A stretch of DNA of 64,000 nucleotides, taken from NCBI RefSeq assembly GCF_965363235.1, contig NC_134848.1:64670681-64734680 (forward strand). The letters are read 5' to 3'. Position numbers and translations under genes: made by a program. This document shows, piece after piece, positions 1 to 12,861 of this stretch. The notes beneath the pieces are model-generated. The model had not been told where the DNA came from. It did not search any database and saw nothing but the letters and a program-made list of their open reading frames with translations. Numbering within the stretch: the first letter of the stretch is position 1; every line of letters starts with the position of its first letter. This DNA is from Mytilus galloprovincialis (taxonomy: Eukaryota > Mollusca > Bivalvia > Mytilida > Mytilidae).

Positions 1-1169
1 TTTGGAATAGAATTACAATGTCACTTCACTAAATAACACATATAGAAATACAGAGACCTTATGATAATCATTCATCTTGGAGTCACGTGACTTGTATGAA
101 TATAAATCTAAGTTATGTACTTTCAATTAGCAGTCTTCTAACTGCATGTGTTATAATGTTTGGGTAAACAAAGTCAGCTTGCAAAGGAAATTCCGAAGGG
201 ATAGACTGAATGGGTGGACGCAACATTAACCTCAATTTATGCACGTATATTGTTATCGTTAGTAAACTGCCAGCACTAAGTCTGACTCAAGGATTGTGAC
301 CAGCAATCGCACAGTTGTCCGAACTATGATCAGTTGAATGGCTTTAAGAAGAATTAAACCAATGGCATACTATGGGGAAAGACGGTGTGTTAGAGAAAGT
401 CATTTATCTCTGCGATATAAATGTGCTTGTTCAAAGTCAGAAGCGTCGTCAATGATTTTCCTTAGATATATATGAATGTTAGTTTTAAATTTATTAGGGA
501 ATCTATTGTTGCATTCCTCTGTTTGCAATTATTTATTCACATAAATGAAATGTTCATACTCTTGGATATGTAGGGTTGTTATCCTATATAGATGTATGTT
601 GAAGACTGCATGTTGATTTCAGTTTTATGTGTAATATGGTTGCTGCCTTAGTTCAGTTTAGATTAAACATGTTTTATTTGCAAAAGTAGCAAAAAGGATT
701 GCACATAAATAATAGCAAAATAAGTGACGTACTCCTCCTTTACAAATATAAACACAATAATAAGGATAATGTTGAAAATAAAAATGATTGTTAGTAAAAC
801 AAAGAAATAAAAAAAAAACATATTACAATGAAATATCAAAAGAGACTGGTCTGGATTGAAGTGTATATGCTCTGAATCTTTGTGTAATTATGAAATAGGA
901 TATTATTTTCTTAGAATATCTATATTTTGCTGAAATGTAAAATAATCAGCATAAGCTAAAAAAAAAACGTGTATTGATATAGCATATATCTCTCTTTTTG
1001 AAGGATAATTTTGAATTAGATAGCATTTCAATATTAGCAATGACCGTGATATTATGTTTCGTTTACAAAAAGTTATTAGTATTTTAACAAAACTTTTTTC
1101 ACCAGGTGATACAAGTTTCTCTTCAATAATTATCTAGTTTGATGTTTTACTCAGGAAGTCATTATGTAA

Positions 1170-1500
1170 GGGAAATAACATAGAAATAGAAATGAATATA
1201 ATTATGATTGCCAACAAAGATACCAATGACAGAATTTAACAAATACAGATCATCGTACGGTATTCATAAATGAGCAAAACTCATACGGCATAGTGAGCAA
1301 TAGAAGGCCCCGTAATGACAAATGTAAAAACAAATCAAACGAGAAATTAACGACCTGATGTTAAAACAAAACAATAAAAACAATGAAATACAGCAACTGA
1401 AGGCAAACAATGAGTTACATGCTCCTGATTTGGGACAGACATATACATAATGTGTCAGGACTAAACTTTTATGAATGCACCAACCCTATAGCTAACTTGG
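1170..1500. repeat. Dispersed mussel-type repeat
   Basis: This holds the words GAGCAAAACTCATACGGCATA, AGGCCCCG..ATGACAAATGTAAAA and CTCCTGATTTGGGACAGACA in an order that recurs, in pieces, near 3460-3660, 35100-35300, 46650-46800, 49310-49380 and 52500-52560. No coding frame of note. Confidence 0.6.
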
Positions 1501-2177
1501 GACAGTATACGTTTTGCGTGTCATTTGCAACAAAAAATCATCATCAGGATTCGCAATTGGAAGGTCTAATGTAATAATATCATCAGAAATACTAATTTTG
1601 TTGTAACTTAAATTGTAAAGTTAATTTTGATGAAGCCAAAAAATAAGTGCATCGATTTCATAATTGTTATTGAACGTCATTAATTGTGCCCACAAACGCG
1701 AACGTCATTACATTTAAATTATGTAAATTTAAAATGAGTATACGTTTTTATTTTAATTCAATTCGGAATGTATTTGACAAATTGAAAGCGTTATGTTTTT
1801 ATTTGAAAGACGTAAAAAGACGCAAAAATAAAAATCCGTATAATGGCACCAATCATACGTCAGTATTGCATTTGATCGCAAGTCAACAACAACAATAATG
1901 TTATTTACAAAATATACATGTACGTGTTGATATATTGACATTTAAGAACATGTACATACGTTGAAAAAATGTAAATAAATCTTCCGTTAAAGTTCGAAAA
2001 TCGTACTGGGACTCTATATGTCTATATGACTTTTAGGATTGCTGTAACACAAGACTGTACTTGGGTAGCCCCACAAAGTACCATTCAACAATTGCCTCAG
2101 ATAACCAGACCTCTTTTGAGTATCGGAAAAGCTAAACATGTCAAATTGATCGAAAGACATAAAGGTCACAGAACCTT

Positions 2178-2749
2178 TTAAGGTGGCTCCTGGGTACAAA
2201 AATTTCAGCGAAAAATTAAACCTTTATGTTTTTTATTACAAGTTTTATTTATTACACTATTAGTTATTACATTATGCTATGGTACAAAAATCAACCCCAA
2301 AAAATGATTCAGTTTGGCCCCAGATGACTTTTAAAATGTTTATATCATTGAAAAAGCTCCAAATTATCTACCTTTGGTGCAAAAATGCCATTTTTTGGCA
2401 TTAAATTTGAAATATCTTTTTTAACTCATCGGTGACCTATATTTTTTATTATTGTTTTCAAATAAACTGTACATAAACTAAATAATTGTAAAATTTAAGC
2501 AATTTCTGTAATTAGGTTATTTTTTTATTTCGATATTACATCTATTTCTCCTATTAGTTCAACAGAAAAAATAGGACATTAACAAAAATGGATGCTTCTT
2601 CCAGAGGCAGATTGTGAGCTTAAATGAACGGTGACCCCATCTTTTTATTTCATTTTTCTTTTAAGTATATGATAAAGTTCATTTATAAAAAAATATAGCG
2701 AAATCCTATATTAGAAAAAAAAATGATTTATACCCAGGACCCCCCTTAA
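2178..2749. mobile_element. MITE with TTAA ends
   Basis: The ends are inverted repeats: TTAAGGTGGCTCCTGGGTA on the left, and the reverse complement of the right end is TTAAGGGGGGTCCTGGGTA (17 of 19 matching). TTAA at each border fits the target duplication used by piggyBac-type transposases. It is about 572 bp with no coding frame. The matching position in the downstream duplicate lacks it, which shows an insertion. Confidence 0.8.
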
Positions 2750-3214
2750 ATGAGTAGTCAGTTCGCAAAATCACCCTAAAAATCCCATAAAGATAGCATG
2801 TAGGATTTGATGACGCTGGAGCGACACATTAAAATTTACCTCTTGCTTTATTAGAACTACATTGCATTTTTCATGTTTTCAATATTTAGGGAGCTACCAT
2901 TTCATTTATGGGGCTATGATGAAAAATGTCGTCCTGCTTTTTTTTTTTTTGTTATTTTCTTGTAATCTCTGTCCTGCCTTTTAATTTTCCACTCTTTTCG
3001 GTACTGTTTTTTATTAGTTTTTTCTGACTTTTTTACATATATTGTGATCCTGTCTTTTTTTTTTCACCTTGGGAAGACATATTAATATCGAATTATAAAC
3101 GTTAACTCCTCCATCTAAACTAAAGCCTGATATTTTTATAACTATTTGATCAATGACATTTTTTCCTTAAACATTCTTACTTTAAAAATCCTGATCACGT
3201 TAGTTTGACATCTA

Positions 3215-5372
3215 ATGACTGTGAATTCGTCTAGATGAGGATCATTTAAAGGCTTTCAGAAGAAACCGATATCATATTAAGAAAAATCAGACTCCTATGG
3301 AAACCTATATAAACCCTGCAATATAAGTGTGCCTGCCCGAAGTCAGAAACATTATCAGTGATTGTCTTTAGTAATTTATAAATGTTATTTTTCATTTTAT
3401 TTGGGGAATTGGTGTCGAATGTAGCTCATAGAAAGGCTCTGTTTGTCATTATCTAAACAAATCATAAATTTTGCAAGACTCGAGGAAAACTAACGGCCAG
3501 ATATATGAACAAAATAAGGGAAAAAAATGCAGCAACTTAAAGCAACTACTGAATTACAGACTACTTACTTTGGACAGGCACATACAGCATGTGGCGGGGG
3601 GGGGGGGGGGTAACTTGTTTGGAGAATTTAACCATCACACGTACCTGGGACAGTGGTATAACCTTACATAAGAGCGAGCCATACAAATCAGTTTAAAAGG
3701 CTTAACTCATAAGATTGATACTAAGCAGAAAGACATTTAACAAGGTGTTTCCGTTTAATAGTAGAAACCTCTGAAAGAGGGACAAAAGATACCAAAGGGA
3801 CAGTCAAACTCATAAATCTAAAATAAACTGACAACGCCATGTCTAAAAATGAAAAAGACAAACAAACAACAGTACACACGACACAACATAGAAAACTAAA
3901 GAATAAACAACACGAACCCCACCAAAAAACTAGGGGTGATCTCAGGTGCTCCGGAAGGGTAAGCAGATCCTGCTCCACATGCGCCATCCGTCGTGTTGCT
4001 TATGTGATAACAAATCCGGTAAATAGTCTAATTCGGTAGGTCACATTCATGAAAGGGAAGGGAATTGTTGTTACGACGTAAGGAACATATACGATATCGC
4101 TTGTGAAACGGTTATTCCATAACGGTCAACCAACTCGTGATGGCGTCCGTAAAATTTACGAAGGGATGATTTCAACTTCACCATTTGGAACTCTTGGTTT
4201 AATAGCTTCCTTGTGAGCAGCAACCCTCTATCAAGAAAATCATGATAGGAAATGCAAGCACGGGAATATCGTATCAATTGGGAGATATATACCCCGTATG
4301 CAGGTGCTGCTGGAATGTTGCTACTTAGAAATGGAAAGTTCACAATTTAAAGTTACCTTACTGTTAACAAGATATACGTTTCGCATGACATCTGCAAAAA
4401 TAAAACATCAACAAGATTTTCACTGCATTTGGACTGTCGAAATGTAATTATATAATCATAGATATTTATTTTGTTGTAACTTCGTTCTTAAAGTTCAGTT
4501 TTGATTTGATAAAGCCACAAACAGTGCATCGATTTTATAATTAATGTTAAACGTCATAAATTGTGCACACAAACACACGTCATAAAATGGTTTGAATTAT
4601 ACAATTTACATATGATTATACGGTTATATTTCAATTCAAGTAAGATTGTTTTTGACGAATTCCAAGCGCTATATTTGCATTTGAAAAGACGTATTATAGC
4701 ATCCGTAAAATGGCACCAATCATAATTTAGTATTAAACTTAATTTGCAACTATTTATAACGTATTTAAGTCCTCAAAAATTTTTATTTACAAAATGATAT
4801 ATTGATATTTAAATTAAAAAAACTTTGAGAAGCTTTAAACAATTTTTCCGATAATGGTTGAAAATCGCAGTTACTCCAGTATGTCTACATAATTTTTAAG
4901 ATTGCTGAAACATTCGGGGCTATAGGGGCTGCAGTGGGGAGTCACCTTACATCAGAAAGGTCTCATTTAACAAGTGCCTCAGATCACTAGGCCTCTTTTG
5001 AGCAAATCAAACATTAATAAACTAAAGTGAAATAAAAATATCACAGGTTCTTTTGAAAAAACGCCAGTTCGAAAAGGTCAACATCGGAGCCCAATCACCA
5101 TACAGGTCGCATGTAAGATTTGACTACGTTGGAGCGACACATTAACTCAATAGTAACTTGTGTTTTATAAGTCTTACTTCATTTGAACTATATTGCATTT
5201 TTAATGTTGCATTTATGTATTAAAAAGGCATTTCAATATGCATACCGAATCATAAACGTCAACTCCTCCATCTAAATCTAAGACTGATATTTTTATAATT
5301 ATTAAATCATTAACATTTTTCTTTGAACATTTTGACTTTTAAAACTCTGATCACGTTGGTTTGACATCTTGT
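3215..5372. repeat. Old segmental duplication, copy 2
   Basis: This is the counterpart of the upstream 300-3215 block. It lacks the TTAA-flanked MITE at 2178-2749 and instead carries a retroelement fossil at about 3765-4350, so each copy gained its own insertion after the duplication. It contains a 15-base G run at 3596-3610. No gene is seen. Confidence 0.72.
3765..4350 (-). mobile_element. Retroelement fossil: C-terminal reverse-transcriptase-associated ORF end plus 3' UTR
   Basis: On the minus strand a 90-residue open stretch (4343-4071) contains YGVYISQLIRYSRACISY and LTRKLLNQ...KLKSSLRKFYGRHHELV. I associate these words with the C-terminal part of bivalve reverse-transcriptase proteins. 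A 3' tail ending in GACTGTCCCTTTGGTATCTT follows. The same tail is found alone at several other places in the window. It is a short, broken relic; I cannot settle whether the class is LINE-like or Penelope-like. Confidence 0.55.
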
Positions 5373-5647
5373 TAAACGCAGGGCACCACGCCTTATAGTG
5401 TAGATTTCATACAAAATACATTATTAATCATAACAAATAAAGGTTAAGATAAATCTATTGATTATGATTCATAAAACTAATTGATATATATTGTGTTGTC
5501 AAAAATAACACGCCCGTGTAAAAATAGAAATACAGATATCTTAATTTACGTTAATATAATAGTTTGTAGGAAATCACTTATTATATTTGTATAAGCGCAC
5601 CACGTTTTTCCGTGTATCTTTTGAACTCTTGCTTTTTTTTTGCATAT

Positions 5648-5650
<3 letters not shown>

Positions 5651-5687
<37 letters not shown>
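5651..5687. repeat. (CT)n microsatellite
   Basis: An uninterrupted TC/CT dinucleotide run of about 37 bases. Confidence 0.98.
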
Positions 5688-5689
<2 letters not shown>

Positions 5690-5699
5690 ATGCATAACG

Positions 5700-6840
5700 A
5701 TTCTTACGTTTGGTGTTGCATTTATTTAAAGATTGTTTACTGCTTTTATGCACAAAACTAAATAAAACAGGTCGAGTCTCTTCAGGTCGAAATGTGATCC
5801 GGGGAATTGACCGTCATCATAAAAATCAGGATGTAACGTAGAAAACGTTTAGAGAAGTCAAAACACAGTAAGTGCATGACAGAAAAATCAAGACAGCAAT
5901 CACTTTTTCAAGCTGCAGCCAATTTTTATAATACGTATACTACTGAACAATTCAAGAATCTCAATATCTTAGATAATTGCTATACTATTTTTTTTTTCAT
6001 ACTGAAGGAAAGATTTTTCGTAGTGAAATCTATATTTGAATTTTCTACAGATAACAAATTAATCCTTCCTGTTGATATTACTAGAAATTGGTGTCTCTAT
6101 CGAATAATTTTGAAAGAAAACTACCATATTAAACTTGTCAGCCAAATGATCAATATATTGTAAGATTAATAAAATAGATAGAAACTATTTGTGTACAGAT
6201 TTTCATCTGTGTTTGACTTTTATTGTACTTTTCAGAAAGTTTATATTAAACAAAATTACTATCTTATCTTATTTGTGCTAAGTCAAATATTAAATGAAAC
6301 AAGATATCTAAAAAATTTTAATCTGCAGTTAAGCATATGGTAAAAACATGTCCATATATTTGTTTGTTCCTATTTGTATTGTATTGCGTTTGATTTTCGC
6401 TATTTATTTGTTTCCAAAAAAAATATAAATGATTATTTGATTTTTTTGATCATACTTAAAAGTGTGGTTAATTTAGCAATGAGTGGGCCACCTTAAAACA
6501 AGTAAAGGAAATAATTGAAAAAATTTTAAGTATGTTTTACTAGTAATTAAAAGTTTTCTTAAAAACAAATCAAGCTTTTATTGAAGTGACAGGTTTTACG
6601 TCTTTCAAGGGATAGTAGTTTCTTTTATAAAGTTTTAAGATTATTTGTTTTATACCAAAGAAAAAAATATTCACCTTTTTGAAATCTATAAAGGCAACAA
6701 TAGTATACCGCTGTTCAAAAGTCATAAATCGATAGAGAGGAAACAAATCCTGGTTACAAACTGAAAACGAGGGAAACACATCAACTGTAAGAAGAAAACA
6801 ACGACACAACAGAAACACTCAAGGGAGCTCGCGGGTTTAA
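5700..6840. other. Non-coding stretch
   Basis: AT-rich. An isolated 95-codon open frame (5876-6163) has no recognisable domain or splice context and I do not call it. Near 6690-6760 lies a reversed piece of a dispersed repeat that also occurs at 33110-33175. Confidence 0.4.
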
Positions 6841-6851
6841 ATCGTTATTTT

Positions 6852-7697
6852 TATACGCCCGTCAAAATTTTGACGGGACGTATTATGGTATACAAATGTC
6901 CGGTGTCCGTCCGTCTGTCCGTCTGTCTGTCCGGCGTAAACATGTCGCACCGTAACTTGAGAACCTCTTATCCGAATTTCATGAAACTTAATATAGTTGT
7001 TTCTTATAATAGTCAAATGATCTGTATACTTTTTGGTGAAAATAAGATTTAAACTTTTTGAGTTACGGCACTTTGTAACTAAAACAGGGGTGTGTTTTTT
7101 TTCACATGTCGCACCGTATCTCCAAAACTGTTCTTGACTATTGCTTAAAACTTTACACACTTCTTAGTTATATTAATCTTAATATCTGTATACTTTTTGG
7201 TGATGATTCAAAATTCAATTTTTGAGTTATTGAGTATTTTGTAAAAAAAGGGGGGTGGGTTTTTTTACATGTCGCGCTGTATCTCAAAAACAATTTATGA
7301 TTATTGCTTTAAACTTTACACACTTCTTTGTTATATTAATCTAAAGATCTGTATACTTTTTGGTGATGACTCAAAATTTTATTTTTGAGTTACTGATTAT
7401 TTTGTAAAAAAGGGGATTTTTTTTTACATGTTGCGCCGTATCTCAAAAACAATTTATGATTATTGCTTGAAACTATACACACTTCTTTGTTATATTAATC
7501 TAAAGATCTGTATACTTTTTGGTTTGATTCAAAATTTTATTTTAGTGATATTTAGTTTTTTTTTTAAACAGGTTGGGGGGGGGGGTCACATGTCCCGCCG
7601 TGTCTCAAAAACAATAAATGGTTATAGCTTAACACTTTCTAAGAAACTATTGATGATTGTTGTATAAAACTTCCGCACAAGACGTCGGGCGTATCAT
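6852..7697. mobile_element. Non-autonomous element made of five ~162-bp repeats
   Basis: The left end is ATACGCCCGTC and the reverse complement of the right end is ATACGCCCGAC, giving short terminal inverted repeats. The interior has a (GTCC/GTCT)n stretch and then five diverged direct repeats beginning ACATGTCGCRCYGTATCTC, at about 6940, 7104, 7267, 7426 and 7588 (spacings 164, 163, 159, 162). Each unit ends in a G-rich and T-rich run. The small frames in it are repeat shadows. Confidence 0.72.
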
Positions 7698-7732
7698 GCG
7701 CTCATGGCGCAGCTGTTTATTTTTAATTAATA

Positions 7733-7900
7733 TAGGATTTCTTTATATTTTTCTATAAATGAACTTCATCTTATACTTAATAGAAAAATGAAATGAAAAA
7801 TGGCATTTATGCACCAAAGGGAGATAATTTGAAGCTTTTTTAATGATATCTACATTTGTCATATAACACATCTGTTTTTCGTTTATTTTTGTGTGCATCA
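7733..7900 (-). mobile_element. Internal fragment of the same MITE, reversed
   Basis: The reverse complement matches the interior of the 2178-2749 element: GGTGCATAAATGCCATTT near AAGCTTCAAATTATCTCCC, and AAAGTTCATTTATA...AAATCCTA. Clear ends were not found. Confidence 0.6.
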
Positions 7901-8059
7901 ACTTAAGCTTTTTTGGTTGAATTGTTCTATATTTGTTATGTCTGGGCGTTTTGTAGCTTGCTACGAGTTTTTTCTTGCGACAAAATGAGTAATACACTTA
8001 CTTGATACAGTGGTACTGAGTGAAGTAATGTGATCCAACGGACTGATCTATGGTTACAG

Positions 8060-8206
8060 TGACATATTTAGAGGTGCGCAGAGGGGCCGGCCTCTCCATT
8101 TTCTGGGGGAAAATGGTTGATAACATAGGGAATCACTAAAGCATGACCGGAACGGACCTACTATTTGGCAGTCTGTGTGCCTCTAAATTTCTGGATCCGC
8201 CACTGG
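8060..8206. mobile_element. Small MITE, CAGTGGCGGATCCAG family
   Basis: It ends in TGGATCCGCCACTG and contains TAGGGAATCACTAAAGC, as does the better-preserved copy at 59695-59849. The left end is degraded. Confidence 0.55.
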
Positions 8207-9340
8207 GTTGAAAACTTACAAAACAGGGTGGAATAAATTATTATTGTTTAGAGAAGAATATCTTTAAAATGTATATTCAGACAATTCACATATGACCATC
8301 AGTATCTGACAATTGTCATAGTCAGAGATGGTCACGCTTTACTAGTTCATTCCCAGAGAAAACTAACAGGAACTTTTCAGCTCAATTTTTACCATTTTGT
8401 ATGATTAGCAAATCTACAAAATATTGAATTTGTGTACAAATATACACTTGTCAGGTCTATATATTTTTTATATTTAAAAAAAAAATCCGTTTTCTTTTTA
8501 ATGTTGTCAAATATTAAATAAAACTAAATAGTTATGTATTTTTGGAATCTGCAGTTAAGCCTCATAATTACGTTTCCAAGTAAATGTGTGTACAATCCGG
8601 TTCATGTTTTCAGAAAAAAAGTTTAACTTACAATTAACATGTTTGATGTGTACTATTAATTTGTTTTCAACGCAAATATATAGATATTTACTTGCTTTTA
8701 ATGACACTTCAACTGTGGTTAGCTTATAATTCATTCGGTCACCTAAAAACAATAAACGGACATTCTCAAATACTTTTGGTATGTTTTTCTCATAATTAAC
8801 AAAAAATACTCTGAAACGTACCAGCCTTCCGTAAAGTTATAAGTTATCTGTCGTTAAAACGATTTTCTGTCATACATGATGACAAACCATTTCATACTTC
8901 GTAACATATCGGTCATATATATAAAACCTTGAATAATATATTTTCCAAAAACCCACACGTATATTTCCACCAAAAAAAAAAACAACATCTAAAACGTGAA
9001 AAAAGTCGTAAGTCATGAACCATTGAGTATAACTTACGATTAATTTGAACCCATCAAAATTTTAAATGAAGTTTCATCGACACACTGAGCTACATTTTAA
9101 TCGTGCTAGTTAAGACAAACTCATGATTATTCGCATTCTAGGTAAGTAACGACAGCTTTTACTACTATAAATACTGTATGATTGGCCGCGAATCAGAATA
9201 TACAAAATTTTCGTGTTTTTGGCTAAATTTGACTGAAAATCAATTCCACAACATCACGAAATCGAAACGAGCACATCGAGGTAGGTTAAATTGAATTCTA
9301 TTTGGTTAAAATTGTTGCATGTTTAAGAATTTAAATTAAA
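8206..9340. other. Non-coding stretch
   Basis: AT-rich sequence without a convincing exon or a clearly bounded repeat. Confidence 0.4.
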
Positions 9341-9344
9341 GGCT

Positions 9345-10090
9345 ATCAAGAGCCTGTGTCGCTCACCTGACTTTGGTTTTCGAAATCATATAAAAATAGA
9401 TAAAAAACATAATAGTTATCCAAAAATTGATTTAGGCTAGCTTTGGTTAAATATTCGCCCTGTAACTTAATAAAAATCATTGATGCCATGTTTGGATTCA
9501 TTACATTCAGTAGTTTTCAAAAAGAAGACATTTGTATGTCTTTCCCCTATGGTCCTATCTTAAACCAAGTCTCCTTCTAGCTGCCATCTTGGATGATGGT
9601 TCCGCTTTAAAGTAACAACACTTGGTTAGTATCTCATGAGAAACATTCATGCTATGTATGTTTGGTTTCATTCCCTCTAGTTGTTCTCTAGGAGAAAACA
9701 TTTGTTTGTATTTCCCATAGGTTCCACTGTTAAGCTTATTCCCCCGCTGGCGGTCATTTTGGATCATGAATCGGCTTCAAAGTAACATCAATTGGTCAAC
9801 ACTTCATAAAGATCATTTATGCCGTGTTTAGTTTCATTTCATCAAATGGTTCTCTAAGAGAAGACTTTTGTATGTAGTATCCTTAGGATCCTATGTTAAA
9901 CTAAGTTCCTCAATAGCGGCTATCTTGAAGGATGGGCTGGCTTCAAAGAGGTAACAACACTTGGTCAGTATCCCATAAGAAACATTTGGTTCCATTCCAT
10001 TCAGTTGTTCTCTAGAAGAAAGAAGTTCAAATTGTGAGACGACGACGATGACGGACGACCGACGCCAAGTGATAAGAAGAGCGCTAAAAC
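9345..10090. repeat. Bivalve dispersed repeat with internal ~180-bp repeats
   Basis: It begins near GGCTATCAAGAGCCTGTGTC and ends with GACGACGACGATGACGGACG and GACGCCAAGTGATAAGAAGA. Between these are about three and a half diverged units (CATTCAGTTGTTCTCTA..AGA, CCATCTTGGATGATGG, AAGTAACAACACTTGGT). It is a known style of bivalve non-coding repeat. It does not code. Confidence 0.65.
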
Positions 10091-10499
10091 ACTAAAAATT
10101 CAAAGGTTTGCATCGGTACTAACTGGCTTTAGTATTCATAACTATTATCGTAGAGTTTGACGAGGTTGGAGTTTTATAAACACCTGCCGCTATAACGCTA
10201 TTTTGCTGGGCTTGCAAATTTTAATCCTGCTATTATTTTTTCATGTCGTTTTATTCAGACATTTTGGGATGCAGATACAAGTTCCATAATTGTTGTTAGA
10301 AAATTGTTGTCTATATTTTAAAACGACTTACTAAATAGTAATATGGTTTATCGATGCATTTGGATTGTGTATCTTTGATTACTTCTTAAAATTGTAGTTG
10401 ATGGACATCGAGTAAATTCCGAAAGAGAATGGGGAGATGCAAAATCGGTATGGCTGTGTTCTTTGCTATGTTTGGATCGATTACCGTTTTTAATACAAT

Positions 10500-10700
10500 A
10501 AACTCATCATAGATATCAGGACTAAATTTAGTATATACGCCAGTCGCGCGTTTCGTCTACAAAAGACTCATCAGTGACGCTCGAATCCAAAAAAGTTAAA
10601 AAGGCCAAATAAAGTACAAAGTTGAAGAGCATTGAGGACCAAATTTCCTAAACGTTTTGCCAAATACAGCTAAGGTAATCTATGCCTGAGGTGCATTTTT
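10500..10700 (-). repeat. Dispersed repeat, GACGAAACGCGCG family
   Basis: On the minus strand it reads CTCAATGCTCTTCAACTTTG, then CGTCACTGATGAGTCTT and GACGAAACGCGCG, a set found six times in this window. Confidence 0.7.
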
Positions 10701-10809
10701 ATGACATACTCTTTAATGACAGAAATGTTATATATTTTATATTGCACTGGGATATAGACCTTTTTTGATGAAAAAAAAAGGTCAGGTTATTTCCTTACAA
10801 ATACAAGTC

Positions 10810-10890
10810 ATACAACTTTAGCCATGTCGTTGTCAGTTTATTTTCGATTTATTTGTTTGACTGTCCCTCTGGTATCTTTCGTCCTTCATT
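10810..10890 (+). mobile_element. Short fragment of the retroelement tail
   Basis: Only the last ~80 bases of the tail are present, including GCCATGTCGTTGTCAGTTTA and GACTGTCCCTCTGGTATC. Confidence 0.5.
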
Positions 10891-10899
10891 AAGCAACTT

Positions 10900-12860
10900 G
10901 TTGAACGTGTGCATTTATCAGATGGCATTTGTCAAAAATGTCAACTTTTTATATTCTAAACCTACATATTTTTTATTTCATTTCTCATGAATGATAAATT
11001 TACGTTCGAATGAGGATTATTTCCTCTTAAACTGTATTATTTATATTTTCTTTTATTGTTATATATAAACCATAACCGCATGCGAATGATTAATTTACAT
11101 GTTTAATGGTTATCATTATTGATGTAAAGGTATTTTAATTTCTAATGTGCATTTTCTGCGATATTCCTGGTTTACCATTACCATTTGTATTCATATTGAG
11201 GTTTATAAATGGTTCAAAATTAGACTGACACGATGTTTTAAGTCATTGATCAATATTATGTAATCAATCCAGTTATGATTGACATGAATATCTGGATGGG
11301 AGTTCCTTCATTTTTGTATTCTTCTTTTTTTAAAGGCTTTTTCCTCTTTTATTTCTCTTTTTATGCCTATAAATCTCCTTATTGACCTTTGTGCATTCTT
11401 AATTATTCAACCCTATTTTTCTCTCTCCTTTATAATTTTGACCATCTTTCTGCACATTTTGTCAATCATTATGTTTTTAATAAACCCCATCAGGACCCTC
11501 TGACATGTCAGAATAAGATTTGGTTCTATGGCAGAACACATGTACGCTTAAAGAATATTTTAAAAAGTAAAAATGTGCATATTTATATACATAAACTAGT
11601 GCACACAAGATAGTCGATAAATTAGCAGAAAGATTTTGACGCTAAGTAACAAATCGACAGTACGCTCAGTAACAATTGCCTCCGTGAGAGAGAGACACAC
11701 AGAGAGAGGGAGTGAGAGAAAGAGACAGATTGAAAAAAAACCTGTTACTGCAAGTATCAACTGCCATTTTGAGAGAGACAGAGAGAGAGAGAGAGAGAGA
11801 TTGGAAACACAACTGCCATATTCCTGGCAGGTACTTGGTACGGGCATCTTTCGATGAACAATAACGTCAAATGCAGCAGTTGTCCTTCTTATCGGACATT
11901 GTTACAATGGTGTCGATGAAAGTGAATAGTTTGCCTGGTTTTACGTTAATTTGGCGCAATTTCAACGAACAAACCAGACTTGACAATATGTAATATTTTT
12001 AGACTTTCGTCATTTCGTGTCTATCTGACGAACGCTCACATAGTTTTACACTAAATGTCAACAATGATTTTAATGGGTCTTGCAATTGTCATTAATCACG
12101 GAACACAAACTAGTTGTATACACATATGCATTGAATCTATTAGATCAGCTAACAGTAATAGCAATCTCGTACTGAAAATACCTAAGTTTGTTTCTTTTAT
12201 AGATGTCGAAAGAAATAAATTTGCATCAATAAATAAATAACCATATCATCCAAGGAAATCTTGCAATATCGAATTATGGATACTGTGGTCATCTATAGAC
12301 TGACAAAATATTTTTCACTACACCTGAAAGAATTTCCAGGACAAATAATAAATTCAGAAACAAAGAATCTTGTATTATCAATATTTTGTTGACGCTTTTA
12401 TTAATTTTTTTTATATGTTTGATTTTTTTTATAGTTAGTTGTGGTGTATGTTTTATAGTAAAAAAGATGATATTGGGTATCCATGACACAATGTCCGTAC
12501 ATGCACACCAAAACAAAAACACCACAAACATAAGAAGCCAGGGAACTTATTTTATTGCCGATATGTATCTCAAAGTCACAGTGAGGCTTTCAACACGATA
12601 AAAAAAAATACACAATTTTGGCTGCTGGATCCCACGTATTGTCCAATAAACCTATTACGCCTGTTCAGATTGCAAACCTTTGCCAATAAAACAAAATTAT
12701 TCAACTGGGAGGTTTAGCAAGCTGTTGAACCAAGTTTAACCCACCAGTTTCTTCGAAAAATGTCTGTACTAATACAGGAATAATCAAATTGACTTTTACT
12801 CATTATGTTGATTGATAACTTTAAATCGTTTAATCATTTAACGGAACTCCCTTTCTTTAA
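10900..12860. other. Non-coding stretch with purine microsatellites
   Basis: It holds GA-rich runs at 11690-11730 and an uninterrupted (GA)n at about 11780-11800. No exon with agreeing splice sites was seen. Confidence 0.5.
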
Positions 12861-12861
12861 A

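Larger units (their letters stand above)
300..3215. repeat. Old segmental duplication, copy 1
   Basis: Many words recur in the same order about 2.9 kb downstream: ATATAARTGTGC...AAGTCAGAA (413 and 3320), the TATACGTTT...TGCAA block (1506 and ~4372), AATGGCACCAATCATA, CCTCAGAT...CCTCTTTTGAG, GGAGCGACACATTAA, and ACTCCTCCATCTAAA...GATCACGTT. The copies are clearly diverged, with many indels and independent insertions. No gene is seen. Confidence 0.75.

Noticed and set aside
5876-6163. 95-codon plus-strand frame
   Set aside because: AT-rich, no domain, no neighbouring exon signals, unrelated to any repeat partner that would show constraint.
6837-7160. Open frames on both strands
   Set aside because: Shadows of the (GTCC/GTCT)-rich start of the 6852-7697 element.
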